A stretch of 64,000 nucleotides of DNA from Haloplasmatales bacterium 4B (lineage in GTDB: Bacteria; Bacillota_I; Bacilli_A; Haloplasmatales; Haloplasmataceae): positions 50,167-114,166 of the forward strand of contig NSKI01000006.1 in NCBI GenBank assembly GCA_003586005.1. Direction: 5' to 3'. Below, in pieces: positions 45,055 through 53,369 of the stretch (positions within the stretch are counted from its first letter, which is position 1; each line of letters begins with the position of its first letter). Below the pieces are notes generated by a model. It was not told where the DNA came from. It ran no database searches and worked only from the letters and a program-made list of their open reading frames with translations. The position numbers were made by a program, and so were the translations under genes.

Positions 45055-46806
45055 CTATTTATTATTATTTTTATAAGGTTGAATGTTTATATTAATTCTA
45101 TCATTTTTATTTCTTAAGCCTGCTTCTGGTTCATCGATTATCACATAATATTCATCATTTAAAGTATACTCAGAAATATTCTCACAATGATCACCAATTC
45201 GTTCTAGATTAGATAATATCTCAACAAAAAATATTCCCATTTCTGAAGTACAGATTCCTTCATTTACTCTAATTGTATGACGTTTACGAGCTTTCTTTTC
45301 TAAACGGTCTACACTGTCTTCAATTTCAATTACTTTAGAAGCAAGGTTTTTATCAGATTTATCAATTATGATTAAGCAACTAGATAGCATAGATGTAACA
45401 GTATTGAACATTAAATTTAAATCATCCCATGCATCTATTGTTAAGTAGCCTTTATTATCATGAACGTGTTCACATATTTGTAAAATATTCTCGCAATGAT
45501 CACCAATTCGCTCTAAGTCACGGATTGTATCTAAATATTTAGATAAAACTTTTGAATGCCCCTCATCGATTTTAGAAGTGATTTTTATTAAATGATCATG
45601 GATTTTATGATCAAGTGAATTAATAATATTTTCTAGTTGCAGAGCTTCCTCAAGGACTTTTGCATTTGCTTCTTTAGAATAAATAAATGTTAAGTCTACC
45701 ATTTTTTTGACAATTTTACCCATATGTAATATTACATTTTTTGTACTTTCTAATGCTAGAATAGGGGACTCAGTAATCATTCGCTCATTAAAAACATCAA
45801 GATTAAAATCTTCCTCTAGATCATCTTTTCCTGGAATGATTTTATTAATCAACCAAACAATGTGTTTAACAAACCATACAAATATTATAGTATTAATAAC
45901 ATTAAAAATTAAATGAGCATAAGCTATTGTTAATTTAGGGGTTGCATCAGTAATTCCAGCAATTTTATCAATTAAAATATAGAAAGGGCTAAGTAAAATT
46001 AAAAACAATAGTGCACCTAATATATTAAAGAAGACGTGAAATGCTGATGCTCTTTTAGCTGCTAGCGAGCCACCAATTGCCGCAATTACGGCAGTTACAG
46101 TTGTGCCAATATTATTACCAAATAAAATTGGGAGTGCTCCCTTAAGAGTTAGCCCTGATGATTCAAATAAGCTCTGTACAATTCCAGTTGTTGCTGAAGA
46201 TGATTGAACAATCATAGTAGCTACTGCGCCAGCTAAAACTCCAAAAACGGGATTTTCGGAGAATTTAAACAATAAGTTTTTAAACATATCAGTACCAGAT
46301 AAATCTTTTAATACTCCACCCATTAAATCCATTCCATAGAATAATAAACCAAATCCAAGGATAGCTTTTCCGATATTGTTTGTCTTTTTATTTCTAAAGA
46401 AAAAGATTAAAATAGCACCAATTCCTATAAAAAATAATGAAAATTCAGATATTTTAGGAACACTAAATAAAAATGCTGTAACAGTTGTACCAATATTGGC
46501 ACCCATAATAATCCCTATGGCCTGAGGCATCGTCATTAAACCTGCCCTAATTAAGCTTATAGATAAAGCAGTGGTTCCTGAAGATGATTGTAAAACTGCA
46601 GTAACAATAATCCCTAAAAATATTCCCATAAAGACATTGTTTGTTAGTTTTTCAATAGTATTTTTTAATTTATCACCAGCTAATGTTTTTAAAGAATCTC
46701 CCATAATGCTTATACCATAAAGAAAGATACCTAAACCACCTAAAACACTTAATGTTGTTTTAATAAATTGTTCACTAGATATGAATTCCCAAATATTTTG
46801 AACCAT
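45055..46806 (-). CDS. nptA: Na+/phosphate cotransporter with PhoU domain
   Basis: This transporter imports (or in some bacteria exports) phosphate using sodium. The 583-residue protein has two Na_Pi_cotrans repeats, each with the QSSS signature (VLQSSSGTTALS and IVQSSSATTGIV), membrane helices to about residue 320, and a cytoplasmic PhoU-like C-terminal domain with paired RIGDHCENI motifs. It starts after GGAGG. It faces away from the ruined pst operon and next to phoPR, so it is the likely remaining phosphate carrier here. Confidence 0.9.
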   Translation of the reverse strand: MVQNIWEFISSEQFIKTTLSVLGGLGIFLYGISIMGDSLKTLAGDKLKNTIEKLTNNVFMGIFLGIIVTAVLQSSSGTTALSISLIRAGLMTMPQAIGIIMGANIGTTVTAFLFSVPKISEFSLFFIGIGAILIFFFRNKKTNNIGKAILGFGLLFYGMDLMGGVLKDLSGTDMFKNLLFKFSENPVFGVLAGAVATMIVQSSSATTGIVQSLFESSGLTLKGALPILFGNNIGTTVTAVIAAIGGSLAAKRASAFHVFFNILGALLFLILLSPFYILIDKIAGITDATPKLTIAYAHLIFNVINTIIFVWFVKHIVWLINKIIPGKDDLEEDFNLDVFNERMITESPILALESTKNVILHMGKIVKKMVDLTFIYSKEANAKVLEEALQLENIINSLDHKIHDHLIKITSKIDEGHSKVLSKYLDTIRDLERIGDHCENILQICEHVHDNKGYLTIDAWDDLNLMFNTVTSMLSSCLIIIDKSDKNLASKVIEIEDSVDRLEKKARKRHTIRVNEGICTSEMGIFFVEILSNLERIGDHCENISEYTLNDEYYVIIDEPEAGLRNKNDRININIQPYKNNNK

Positions 46807-46862
46807 CTAATTAACCTCCGATTAAAAATCAATAATTATTACTAATTTAAAATAACATATTT

Positions 46863-46975
46863 TTAACATGAAATAAATATAAAAGTTATTTGTTAACACA
46901 ATCTTAACAAAAATAAAAAAAATTAACTAATAAAAAAATAAGATTTATAAAGAGTTAATATAAGTGTTTTATAAT
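46863..46975 (+). promoter_or_regulatory. PhoP-box-like TTAACA repeats and pst promoter
   Basis: TTAACA occurs at 46863-46868, 46893-46898 and 46904-46909, the last two exactly 11 bases apart, the spacing of direct repeats in Bacillus PhoP boxes; TTAACT follows at 46923. A TATAAT lies at 46970-46975 before the pst remnant. PhoP binding is inferred. Confidence 0.55.
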
Positions 46976-47023
46976 AGTATTGTCAAAGTAATAAATAATA
47001 AAAACACATGGAGGACATTTACG

Positions 47024-47604
47024 ATGAAAAAAATAGGTTTATTATTGACAATTATATTTTTAGGAATCATTTTATTGGGTTGTGGGAAAACTAAAGTTTT
47101 TGGTGGTGAAATTAATGTTTATACACGAGATGCAGCATCAGGCACTAGAGAATCACTAGTCGCAATTCCATTAGGAGTTGGTATTGCAGTATATTTAACT
47201 GAATATGCTAGAAGAAACAAGGCGATTTATGTACTTAGAATTCTAATAGATATGCTAACAGGTGTTCCTTCGATTGTTTTTGGATTTGTAGGAATTACAT
47301 TATTTCTAGTGATTCTTAAATCAGGAGGTCCGGTTATTTATGGGGGGGCATTAGTTATGGTTGCAAACTTATTACCTGTTGTAATCCGAGCAACGGAGGA
47401 ATCTTTACTACAAGTCCTCAAAGTTTACGTGATGCGTCTTTAGCTCTTGGGGCAAATAGAACCCAAACTATCATAAAAATAATTATTCCTTCAGCGTTTT
47501 CTGGCATATTATCCGCTGTGATTCTTTCTATCGGTAGAGTAATCGGCAAATCAGCAGCGTTAATTCTTGTTTCATGGACCAAGATGTCAGGAAATAAAAG
47601 ATAA
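47024..47604 (+). pseudogene. Fused pstS-pstA remnant
   Basis: The frame starts like the phosphate-binding lipoprotein PstS: signal peptide with lipobox LLGC, then INVYTRDAASGTRES. At about 47150-47160 it jumps directly into the middle of the permease PstA (LVAIPLGVGIAVYLTEYA). The rest of pstS, all of pstC and the start of pstA are missing. Near 47414-47417 a one-base deletion shifts the frame, after which PstA text continues in the next frame (PQSLRDASLALGANRTQT through IGKSAALILVS) to a stop at 47602. The product cannot be functional. Confidence 0.88.
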
Positions 47605-48010
47605 GAAAAATTTAGACTAAATTGTAAAACAATCATTAAAATCAGCTGCCTTATATGATGAAGTAAAAGATAGATTAAATAAACCAGCTTTAGGTTTGTC
47701 AGGTGGACAACAACAACGCTTATGTATAGCAAGAGCATTAGCAATGAAGCCAGAAGTAATCCTAATGGATGAACCAACATCAGCATTAGATCCAATAGCG
47801 ACAGCGAAAATTGAAGAGCTAATGAGTGAATTAAAGAAGAAGTATACAATTGTTATTGTTACGCATTCAATGCAACAAGCAGCAAGAATTTCTGATAATA
47901 CTGCTTTCTTTTTGATGGGAGAACTGATAGAATATGATAAAACAGAGAAAATTTTCTCCTTACCTACAGATAAACGCACAGAAGATTATATTACGGGTCG
48001 ATTTGGGTAA
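47574..48010 (+). pseudogene. Truncated pstB remnant
   Basis: PstB is the ATPase of the phosphate importer. Only the C-terminal part remains: from HGPR (47573-47584, the Q-loop region) through EIKDKKNLD, a TAA at 47618-47620 where the family has Glu, then [46 protein letters not shown] and the switch VTHSM. Walker A is absent. The largest intact frame starts only at 47696. Junction with pstA lies near 47573. Function is lost. Confidence 0.88.
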
Positions 48011-48033
48011 AAATTAATTATTGGAGGCATTTT

Positions 48034-48708
48034 ATGACAACTCAAAAAAGTATCTTAGATGATAGTATTACAATTTTAAGGCTAGACATTAAAAATTTAG
48101 TAAATATGATAATTGATCAATATAAAAAGGTAATTAAGGCTCTTGAAAACGTTGATAGTGATTTAGCTCTAGAAGTAATTAAAAATGGCGGAGATATTAA
48201 CACTATGGCGGAAGATATTGATTTAGAAACAATAATTGTTATTGCAAGATATCAACCAGTGGCATCAGATTTACGTAGAGTAATGACAATTAATAAATTA
48301 GCATATGAATTAGAAAGAATCGCTGATTACGCTAAAAATATTGCTGAATATATTATTACAGGTAGTAAATTAAATTTTGAAAAAACGGGAGAATTAATCA
48401 TAACATTTGATAAAATGTTCGAAATAATTTTAAAAATGCTAGAAAAAAACTTACAAGCATTTTTAGATGAAGATAAATTAATGGCTCGAGAAGCCCTATT
48501 GATGGATAATGAAATTGACGATTTATACAAAGAAAACTTTAACTTATTATTAAACAAATTTAAAAATACTAATGATGAATATGGACAGCACATGGTTTCA
48601 AGAGCATTGATATTGAATAAACAAATTGAACGTTCTGGAGACCATTTAACTAATATATCTGAACAAATTCTTTATTTAATTAAAGGCAAAAGATTTAATG
48701 TAGAATAA
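48034..48708 (+). CDS. phoU: Phosphate signalling protein PhoU
   Basis: PhoU links phosphate transport to PhoR and limits phosphate uptake. The 224-residue protein has two three-helix PhoU repeats with the paired metal-binding motifs ELERIADYAKNIAEY and QIERSGDHLTNISEQ, both intact. It starts after TTGGAGG, 23 bases past the pstB remnant, and keeps the place it has in a normal pst operon. It may now work with the NptA cotransporter instead of Pst. Confidence 0.93.
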   Translation: MTTQKSILDDSITILRLDIKNLVNMIIDQYKKVIKALENVDSDLALEVIKNGGDINTMAEDIDLETIIVIARYQPVASDLRRVMTINKLAYELERIADYAKNIAEYIITGSKLNFEKTGELIITFDKMFEIILKMLEKNLQAFLDEDKLMAREALLMDNEIDDLYKENFNLLLNKFKNTNDEYGQHMVSRALILNKQIERSGDHLTNISEQILYLIKGKRFNVE

Positions 48709-48781
48709 TTATTAAAGGATATTGGTATAGTTTATTTTTTGTAATGATGATATAATTGAATAGGAATTATTTTGGAAGCGG

Positions 48782-50578
48782 ATGTGGAAAGTAATGACAT
48801 TTTTACCAATTAGTCATCAAGATATGGTAGATAGATTTTATGAAGAAGTTGATTTTGTGTTAGTTTCAGGAGATGCTTATGTTGATCATCCTTCTTTTGG
48901 TGTAGCAATTATTTCACGGTTACTAGAAGTTTATGGATATAAAGTTGCAATACTAGCACAACCAGATTGGAAAAATGAAGCAAATTTTATTCAATTTGGG
49001 AAACCGAGGTTAGCTTTTTTAGTTACAGGTGGAAATATCGATTCTATGGTAAATCATTATACAGTAGCAAAAAAAAGACGGTCTAAAGATTACTATACTC
49101 CAAATGGAAAAATGGGAAAAAGACCTGATCGATCTACAATTGTTTACTCGCAAATAATCAGAAAAATATATCCAAGTGTCCCTATTATAATTGGAGGAAT
49201 CGAAGCTTCACTAAGAAGATTAGCACACTATGATTATTGGGATAATAAAATAAGACAATCCATACTTATAGACTCGAAAGCAGATTTGTTGATATATGGA
49301 ATGGCTGATAATTCTATTATAGAGGTTGCCGAAGCACTTGATAGTGGTCTAGTTATACAAGATATTATTTATATTCGAGGTACTGTGTGGAAAACGAATG
49401 ATATTAATAGAGTTTACTCACCGATTCTTTTACCAACATTTAAAGAAATCGTTAATGATAAACGAAAATATGCGATAAGCTTTAATATTCAACATAACAA
49501 TACTGATGCAATTAAAGGTAAAACATTAGTTGAAACTTATGGGAATCTATATATAGTTCAAAATCAACCAGCATTACCTTTAACAAGAGAAGAAATGGAT
49601 TTTGTCTACTCATTACCATATGAGAGAACTTACCACCCAATATATAATACAATAGGACCTATTCCAGCAATTGATGAAGTTAAGTTTAGTATTATTTCAA
49701 ATCGTGGCTGTTTTGGTTCATGCGCTTTTTGTGCGCTAACACATCATCAAGGTAGGGTGATATCAACAAGAAGTGAAGAATCAATAATTGATGAAGCAAA
49801 AAAGTTAATAAAAGCTAAAGATTTTAAAGGCTATATCCATGATGTTGGTGGTCCAACAGCAAACTTTCAAAGAACTAGTTGTGATCAACAATTAGAACAC
49901 GGAACATGTATAAACAAAGAGTGTTTACATCCTAAACCATGTAATAAACTTGTAGTAGATCATTCTAGGTATTTAAAATTGTTAAGAAAGTTAAGAAAAT
50001 TACCTGGTGTGAAAAAAGTATTTATTCGCTCTGGAATTCGATATGATTATCTAATGTATGATAAGGATGATGCATTTTTTAATGATTTAGTAGAATATCA
50101 TATTTCTGGTCAATTGAAAGTTGCTCCAGAACATGTTTCACAGCGAGTTTTAGATATTATGGGAAAACCAAATCGAAAACTTTATGATAAATTTGTTAAT
50201 AAATTTTCGCAATTAAATGCAAAGCATGAAAAGAAACAGTTTCTAGTACCTTATTTAATGAGTAGTCATCCTGGAAGTGATTTATATGCAGCGGTTGAAT
50301 TAGCTGAATATTTAAAAAGTATAAATTATATTCCTGAACAAGTACAAGATTTTTATCCTACTCCTGGAACTCTAGCAACATGTATGTATTATACAGGGTT
50401 AGACCCTAAAACATTAGAAAAAGTATATGTTCCAAAAACTGCCCATGAAAAAGCTATGCAAAGAGCCTTAATTCAGTTTAATAGGCCAAAGAACTACTTG
50501 CTAGTTAGAGAAGCCCTAGAAAAAACTAATCGACTAGACTTAATAGGAAATCACAGAAAATGCTTGATATCAAATTAG
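48782..50578 (+). CDS. ygiQ: YgiQ-family radical SAM protein (UPF0313)
   Basis: YgiQ proteins are radical SAM enzymes of unknown reaction. The 598-residue protein has the N-terminal [24 protein letters not shown] and [16 protein letters not shown] segments, the cluster motif [17 protein letters not shown] (CxxxCxxC), a Cys-rich stretch near residues 370-395 and the LKVAPEHVS segment. The start is uncertain between ATG at 48782 and at 48794. A TIM-barrel protein gene follows at once. Substrate not known. Confidence 0.9.
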   Translation: MWKVMTFLPISHQDMVDRFYEEVDFVLVSGDAYVDHPSFGVAIISRLLEVYGYKVAILAQPDWKNEANFIQFGKPRLAFLVTGGNIDSMVNHYTVAKKRRSKDYYTPNGKMGKRPDRSTIVYSQIIRKIYPSVPIIIGGIEASLRRLAHYDYWDNKIRQSILIDSKADLLIYGMADNSIIEVAEALDSGLVIQDIIYIRGTVWKTNDINRVYSPILLPTFKEIVNDKRKYAISFNIQHNNTDAIKGKTLVETYGNLYIVQNQPALPLTREEMDFVYSLPYERTYHPIYNTIGPIPAIDEVKFSIISNRGCFGSCAFCALTHHQGRVISTRSEESIIDEAKKLIKAKDFKGYIHDVGGPTANFQRTSCDQQLEHGTCINKECLHPKPCNKLVVDHSRYLKLLRKLRKLPGVKKVFIRSGIRYDYLMYDKDDAFFNDLVEYHISGQLKVAPEHVSQRVLDIMGKPNRKLYDKFVNKFSQLNAKHEKKQFLVPYLMSSHPGSDLYAAVELAEYLKSINYIPEQVQDFYPTPGTLATCMYYTGLDPKTLEKVYVPKTAHEKAMQRALIQFNRPKNYLLVREALEKTNRLDLIGNHRKCLISN

Positions 50579-50601
50579 CCAGTAAAAAGAAGGTAATGTG
50601 T

Positions 50602-51393
50602 TTGAAAAAATTAATATTTGGTATGCCTACCTTGATTGAACTAATATCAATTGAGGGTAATGTAAAATTGTGTAAAAATCTAGGTCTACAATTTGTAGAG
50701 ATAAATATGAATATGCCCTATTGTTTCCCAGAATATAATGAAATAGAAAAACTCAAAAAATTAAAAAAAAAATATAATGTGTCATTTACAATGCACTTTC
50801 CCGAAGAAATTGATTTTGGAACTTTTTATAAAGAAACACAAGATGCGAATATTTCATTATTCAAAAGATATATTGAGTACGGAGCACAATTTGGTGTTGA
50901 AAAGGTTAATATTCACTTGCTACCAGGGACATATGTAAGCCTGCCTGATAGAAAGATATATTTATATGAAAAATACTTTAATAAGTACTTAGAAAATCTT
51001 AGAAAATCTTTATCAAAGATAATTAAAATAGCTGCAATTTACAAAATTAAAGTTTATATTGAAAACGCGGAAGTGCCTAAATTTTTAGAAAAAATTTTCC
51101 TGAATTTAAAGTCTACTCCAGGTTTATATTTTACATATGATATTGGTCATGACGCAGTTGGAAACTATAATGTTGAAAAGTTATACTATACATTAGGTGA
51201 TAAGGTCAAGCATATGCATTTACATGATTATAATAATTTTAAGTGTCATCAAATTTTGTTTAATGGGAAACTTAATTTATATGAGAAACTAAATTTTGCA
51301 AAAAAAAATGAAATGTCAATTGTTGTTGAAGTTAAGACAATTAAAGCACTTGAAATATCTGTGGATAACTTAAAAAATAGAAATCTTATGTGA
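50602..51393 (+). CDS. TIM-barrel protein of the AP-endonuclease-2 / sugar isomerase family
   Basis: The 263-residue protein has the xylose isomerase-like TIM-barrel pattern: FVEINMNMP, FTMHFPEE, VNIHLLPG, VYIENAE, FTYDIGHDA and VKHMHLHDYN, which supply the His, Glu and Asp metal ligands in the usual order. Function could be a sugar phosphate epimerase/isomerase or related hydrolase. The TTG at 50602 lies eight bases after AGAAGGT; an ATG at 50596 is the alternative. It follows ygiQ by 23 bases and ends with TGA. Confidence 0.72.
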   Translation: MKKLIFGMPTLIELISIEGNVKLCKNLGLQFVEINMNMPYCFPEYNEIEKLKKLKKKYNVSFTMHFPEEIDFGTFYKETQDANISLFKRYIEYGAQFGVEKVNIHLLPGTYVSLPDRKIYLYEKYFNKYLENLRKSLSKIIKIAAIYKIKVYIENAEVPKFLEKIFLNLKSTPGLYFTYDIGHDAVGNYNVEKLYYTLGDKVKHMHLHDYNNFKCHQILFNGKLNLYEKLNFAKKNEMSIVVEVKTIKALEISVDNLKNRNLM

Positions 51394-51503
51394 TGTTGTT
51401 AATCGAAAGCAGAATTTTCTGAAAAATGTAGAACTGTAGATCTTGATATAGTAGTTTAAAACATTCCAGGTTGTGATTTGAAGTTTATTCAATAATAGGT
51501 GTT

Positions 51504-51537
51504 AAAAAAGGGTTGCCTTTAAAGTCAACCCTTTTCC
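51504..51537. terminator. Bidirectional terminator
   Basis: AAAAGGGTTG (51506-51515) pairs with CAACCCTTTT (51526-51535), between convergent genes. The 110 bases before it hold nothing recognisable. Confidence 0.85.
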
Positions 51538-51548
51538 CATCTCTAAAC

Positions 51549-51809
51549 TTAATTTAATCTTTTGTATCGATAAAAATTATATAAATGCTTTTTATTTGTA
51601 TGTCGTTTTAAATAAAATTCAACATCCCTACTCAGATCCTTATTTTTAGTTGTTATAGTTATTTTTCTAGGTATTCTCAAAATAATACCAGGGTAAAATG
51701 AGTTATAATGATTATAATACAAAATCAAGTTTACATCCATATCATGTTTTTTCGCAATCTCAAGAATTGTATCACCAAATTTTACTTCATAATGAATAAA
51801 ATCTATCAT
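51549..51809 (-). CDS. Small LysM-domain protein
   Basis: The 86-residue protein has one LysM domain (HYEVKFGDTILEIAKKHDM through YPGIILRIP, residues ~5-48), which usually binds peptidoglycan or chitin-like glycans, followed by a basic tail. It has no signal peptide, like some sporulation or cytoplasmic LysM proteins. The ATG at 51809 is chosen from GGTGATAGAG just upstream; the frame to 51848 lacks a ribosome site. A perfect hairpin covers that ribosome site. It is the last gene of a reverse cluster. Confidence 0.65.
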   Translation of the reverse strand: MIDFIHYEVKFGDTILEIAKKHDMDVNLILYYNHYNSFYPGIILRIPRKITITTKNKDLSRDVEFYLKRHTNKKHLYNFYRYKRLN

Positions 51810-51842
51810 CTCTATCACCCAATTAATCATATGTGATAGAGA
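51809..51842 (-). promoter_or_regulatory. Hairpin covering the ribosome site of the LysM gene
   Basis: TCTCTATCAC (51809-51818, plus strand) pairs perfectly with GTGATAGAGA (51833-51842). In the transcript the 3' arm contains the GGTGATAGAG ribosome site and touches the ATG, so translation could be blocked when folded. Confidence 0.5.
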
Positions 51843-51861
51843 TTCCAAACATGCTAATTTA

Positions 51862-52317
51862 TTAATGGTGATTTAAAATTTCATTAACTAATCTACCAAT
51901 TTCGTTCTTATTCTCGTTTGGTCGGAAATAATTTAAATAATTAAAGACGCTTTTATTTGTATCTTTGACATAACGATTTTGTTCATCCATGATTTTATCT
52001 AATTTTGATTCAATAACAGTTAATCTGTCACCCAGCTTATTTATGACTGTATTGATTCTTTCAGATTTTAATTTCAAATAGCTTTCTTCATTATCAGATG
52101 TATTTTTTTTAGAATCTGATTTAGCTGAATTTATAAAAATGATGATTTTATCATCATAACGATTAACAAAACCACCATACTTTTCAACTAAAATATCCAA
52201 AGTTCTTTTGGATTCGGGTGTGTAATCTTTTATCGGTATTATCTTTTGATAAGTTGTTTTATTATTTTGAATTAATTCATTCTCGATTGAATCTAAAAGT
52301 TCAGAATTATATTTCAT
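51862..52317 (-). CDS. Unknown protein with coiled coil
   Basis: I do not recognise this 151-residue protein. It begins with a globular segment (to about residue 65, including VEKYGGFVNRYDDKIIIFI), followed by a polar linker rich in Ser, Asn and Lys, a probable coiled coil (LKSERINTVINKLGDRLTVI through KIMDEQ, ~82-112) and a short C-terminal helix. No signal or membrane segment. It lies within a four-gene reverse cluster (zinc ribbon upstream, LysM downstream). Confidence 0.55.
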   Translation of the reverse strand: MKYNSELLDSIENELIQNNKTTYQKIIPIKDYTPESKRTLDILVEKYGGFVNRYDDKIIIFINSAKSDSKKNTSDNEESYLKLKSERINTVINKLGDRLTVIESKLDKIMDEQNRYVKDTNKSVFNYLNYFRPNENKNEIGRLVNEILNHH

Positions 52318-52339
52318 GATTAATCGCCTCGCATTATTA

Positions 52340-52492
52340 TTAACTTGAGTGGCAACTTGAACATGAGGATTCTAATCCGAGCTCTTCTTCTAGTTCTTCT
52401 ATTGTAAATGTCTCATCACAGTTTAGGCAAGTATAAAAATATAAATCTTCTGAAGAAAGATTAGAGCCACAACTTGGACATAAAAATTTCAT
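52340..52492 (-). CDS. 50-residue zinc-ribbon protein
   Basis: A small gene with a strong AAGGAGG ribosome site encodes MKFLCPSCGSNLSS and onward to CSSCHSS. It has three CxxC pairs (CPSC, CLNC, CSSC), the first two forming a plausible zinc ribbon, with an acidic helix (IEELEEELGL) between the second and third. Family not assigned. It sits between two other genes of the reverse cluster (23 bases from the coiled-coil gene) and is probably co-transcribed. Confidence 0.7.
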   Translation of the reverse strand: MKFLCPSCGSNLSSEDLYFYTCLNCDETFTIEELEEELGLESSCSSCHSS

Positions 52493-52507
52493 TTGTATTC
52501 CTCCTTG

Positions 52508-53218
52508 TTAAAAATATCCCATAAATTTAACTAGAAGAAATATAATTCCCATAATTCCAAATGTAACTATAAATAAGGCTAAAGGACTAGGTTCCTCGTT
52601 TCCAGTTTCTACCTTATTAATAGAATATAATTCTTCATAGTTATTTATGCATTTTTCATAAAAATTATCAATAAATTGTTCAATGAGATCATAAAATCGT
52701 TTATTTTTAATTGTTTTTTCATACAAAAGGTTTAAAAGTTCTTCATGATTTAATTTTTTATCTTCTATTACAATATCCTGGTTATTTCTGTCGTATTTAA
52801 TTGTTTCATATGAATCTAGAATAATAGCAGCTTCTTTATAGTGCATATATTCTAGAAGGATTTTCTTAATAGCGAAAGCAGGTATTAAACGAAATTGTTC
52901 AATGTATTTTTTATCATTTACAATCCAAATTTCATTTTTAGCATTCTCACACATATGAATTACTTCATATTGTGAGGATTTGAAAGTATCTATTAATTCT
53001 AATAAGTTATTTTTATGATATTCAAAAGTAATCTTTAATTCATATAAATAATTACGTTCAATCTCATCGAAAATAATAATTTTTTTCATATTTTTTGTTA
53101 TTTCATGAGAAAATAGTTTAGAATGTTTTTTGCTTTTACTTAGTAGAATAAGTTCTTCTTTTAAGTCTTTTATATGATAGTAACTACCTTGAAAAATTAA
53201 TGTATTCTTTAAAATCAC
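52508..53218 (-). CDS. Unknown protein with C-terminal membrane anchor
   Basis: I do not recognise this 236-residue protein. Most of it is a soluble, charged, largely helical domain with a beta-rich start (VILKNTLIFQGSYYHI) and DEIERNYLYELKITFEY; the last 25 residues (LALFIVTFGIMGIIFLLVKF) form a single membrane helix, so the bulk would face the cytoplasm as a tail-anchored protein. The GTG at 53218 follows AAGAAGGTG; an ATG at 53236 overlaps that site. It is the first gene of the reverse cluster. Confidence 0.55.
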   Translation of the reverse strand: MILKNTLIFQGSYYHIKDLKEELILLSKSKKHSKLFSHEITKNMKKIIIFDEIERNYLYELKITFEYHKNNLLELIDTFKSSQYEVIHMCENAKNEIWIVNDKKYIEQFRLIPAFAIKKILLEYMHYKEAAIILDSYETIKYDRNNQDIVIEDKKLNHEELLNLLYEKTIKNKRFYDLIEQFIDNFYEKCINNYEELYSINKVETGNEEPSPLALFIVTFGIMGIIFLLVKFMGYF

Positions 53219-53369
53219 TTTTTCACCTTCTTGCATTATTATATTCCTATTTTATCATATTCTAAATAAATTATAAAATATAAAGTCTTAAATTAATATG
53301 TTTGTACAAAATTATTATAATTTATGTTATAATATCAAAGAAATAGTGTTAATGAAAGAAGGAGATATC

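Noticed and set aside
47418..47979. Reverse-strand frames over the pst remnant
   Set aside because: They are shadows of the pstA and pstB remnants, whose forward-strand protein text is clearly recognisable.
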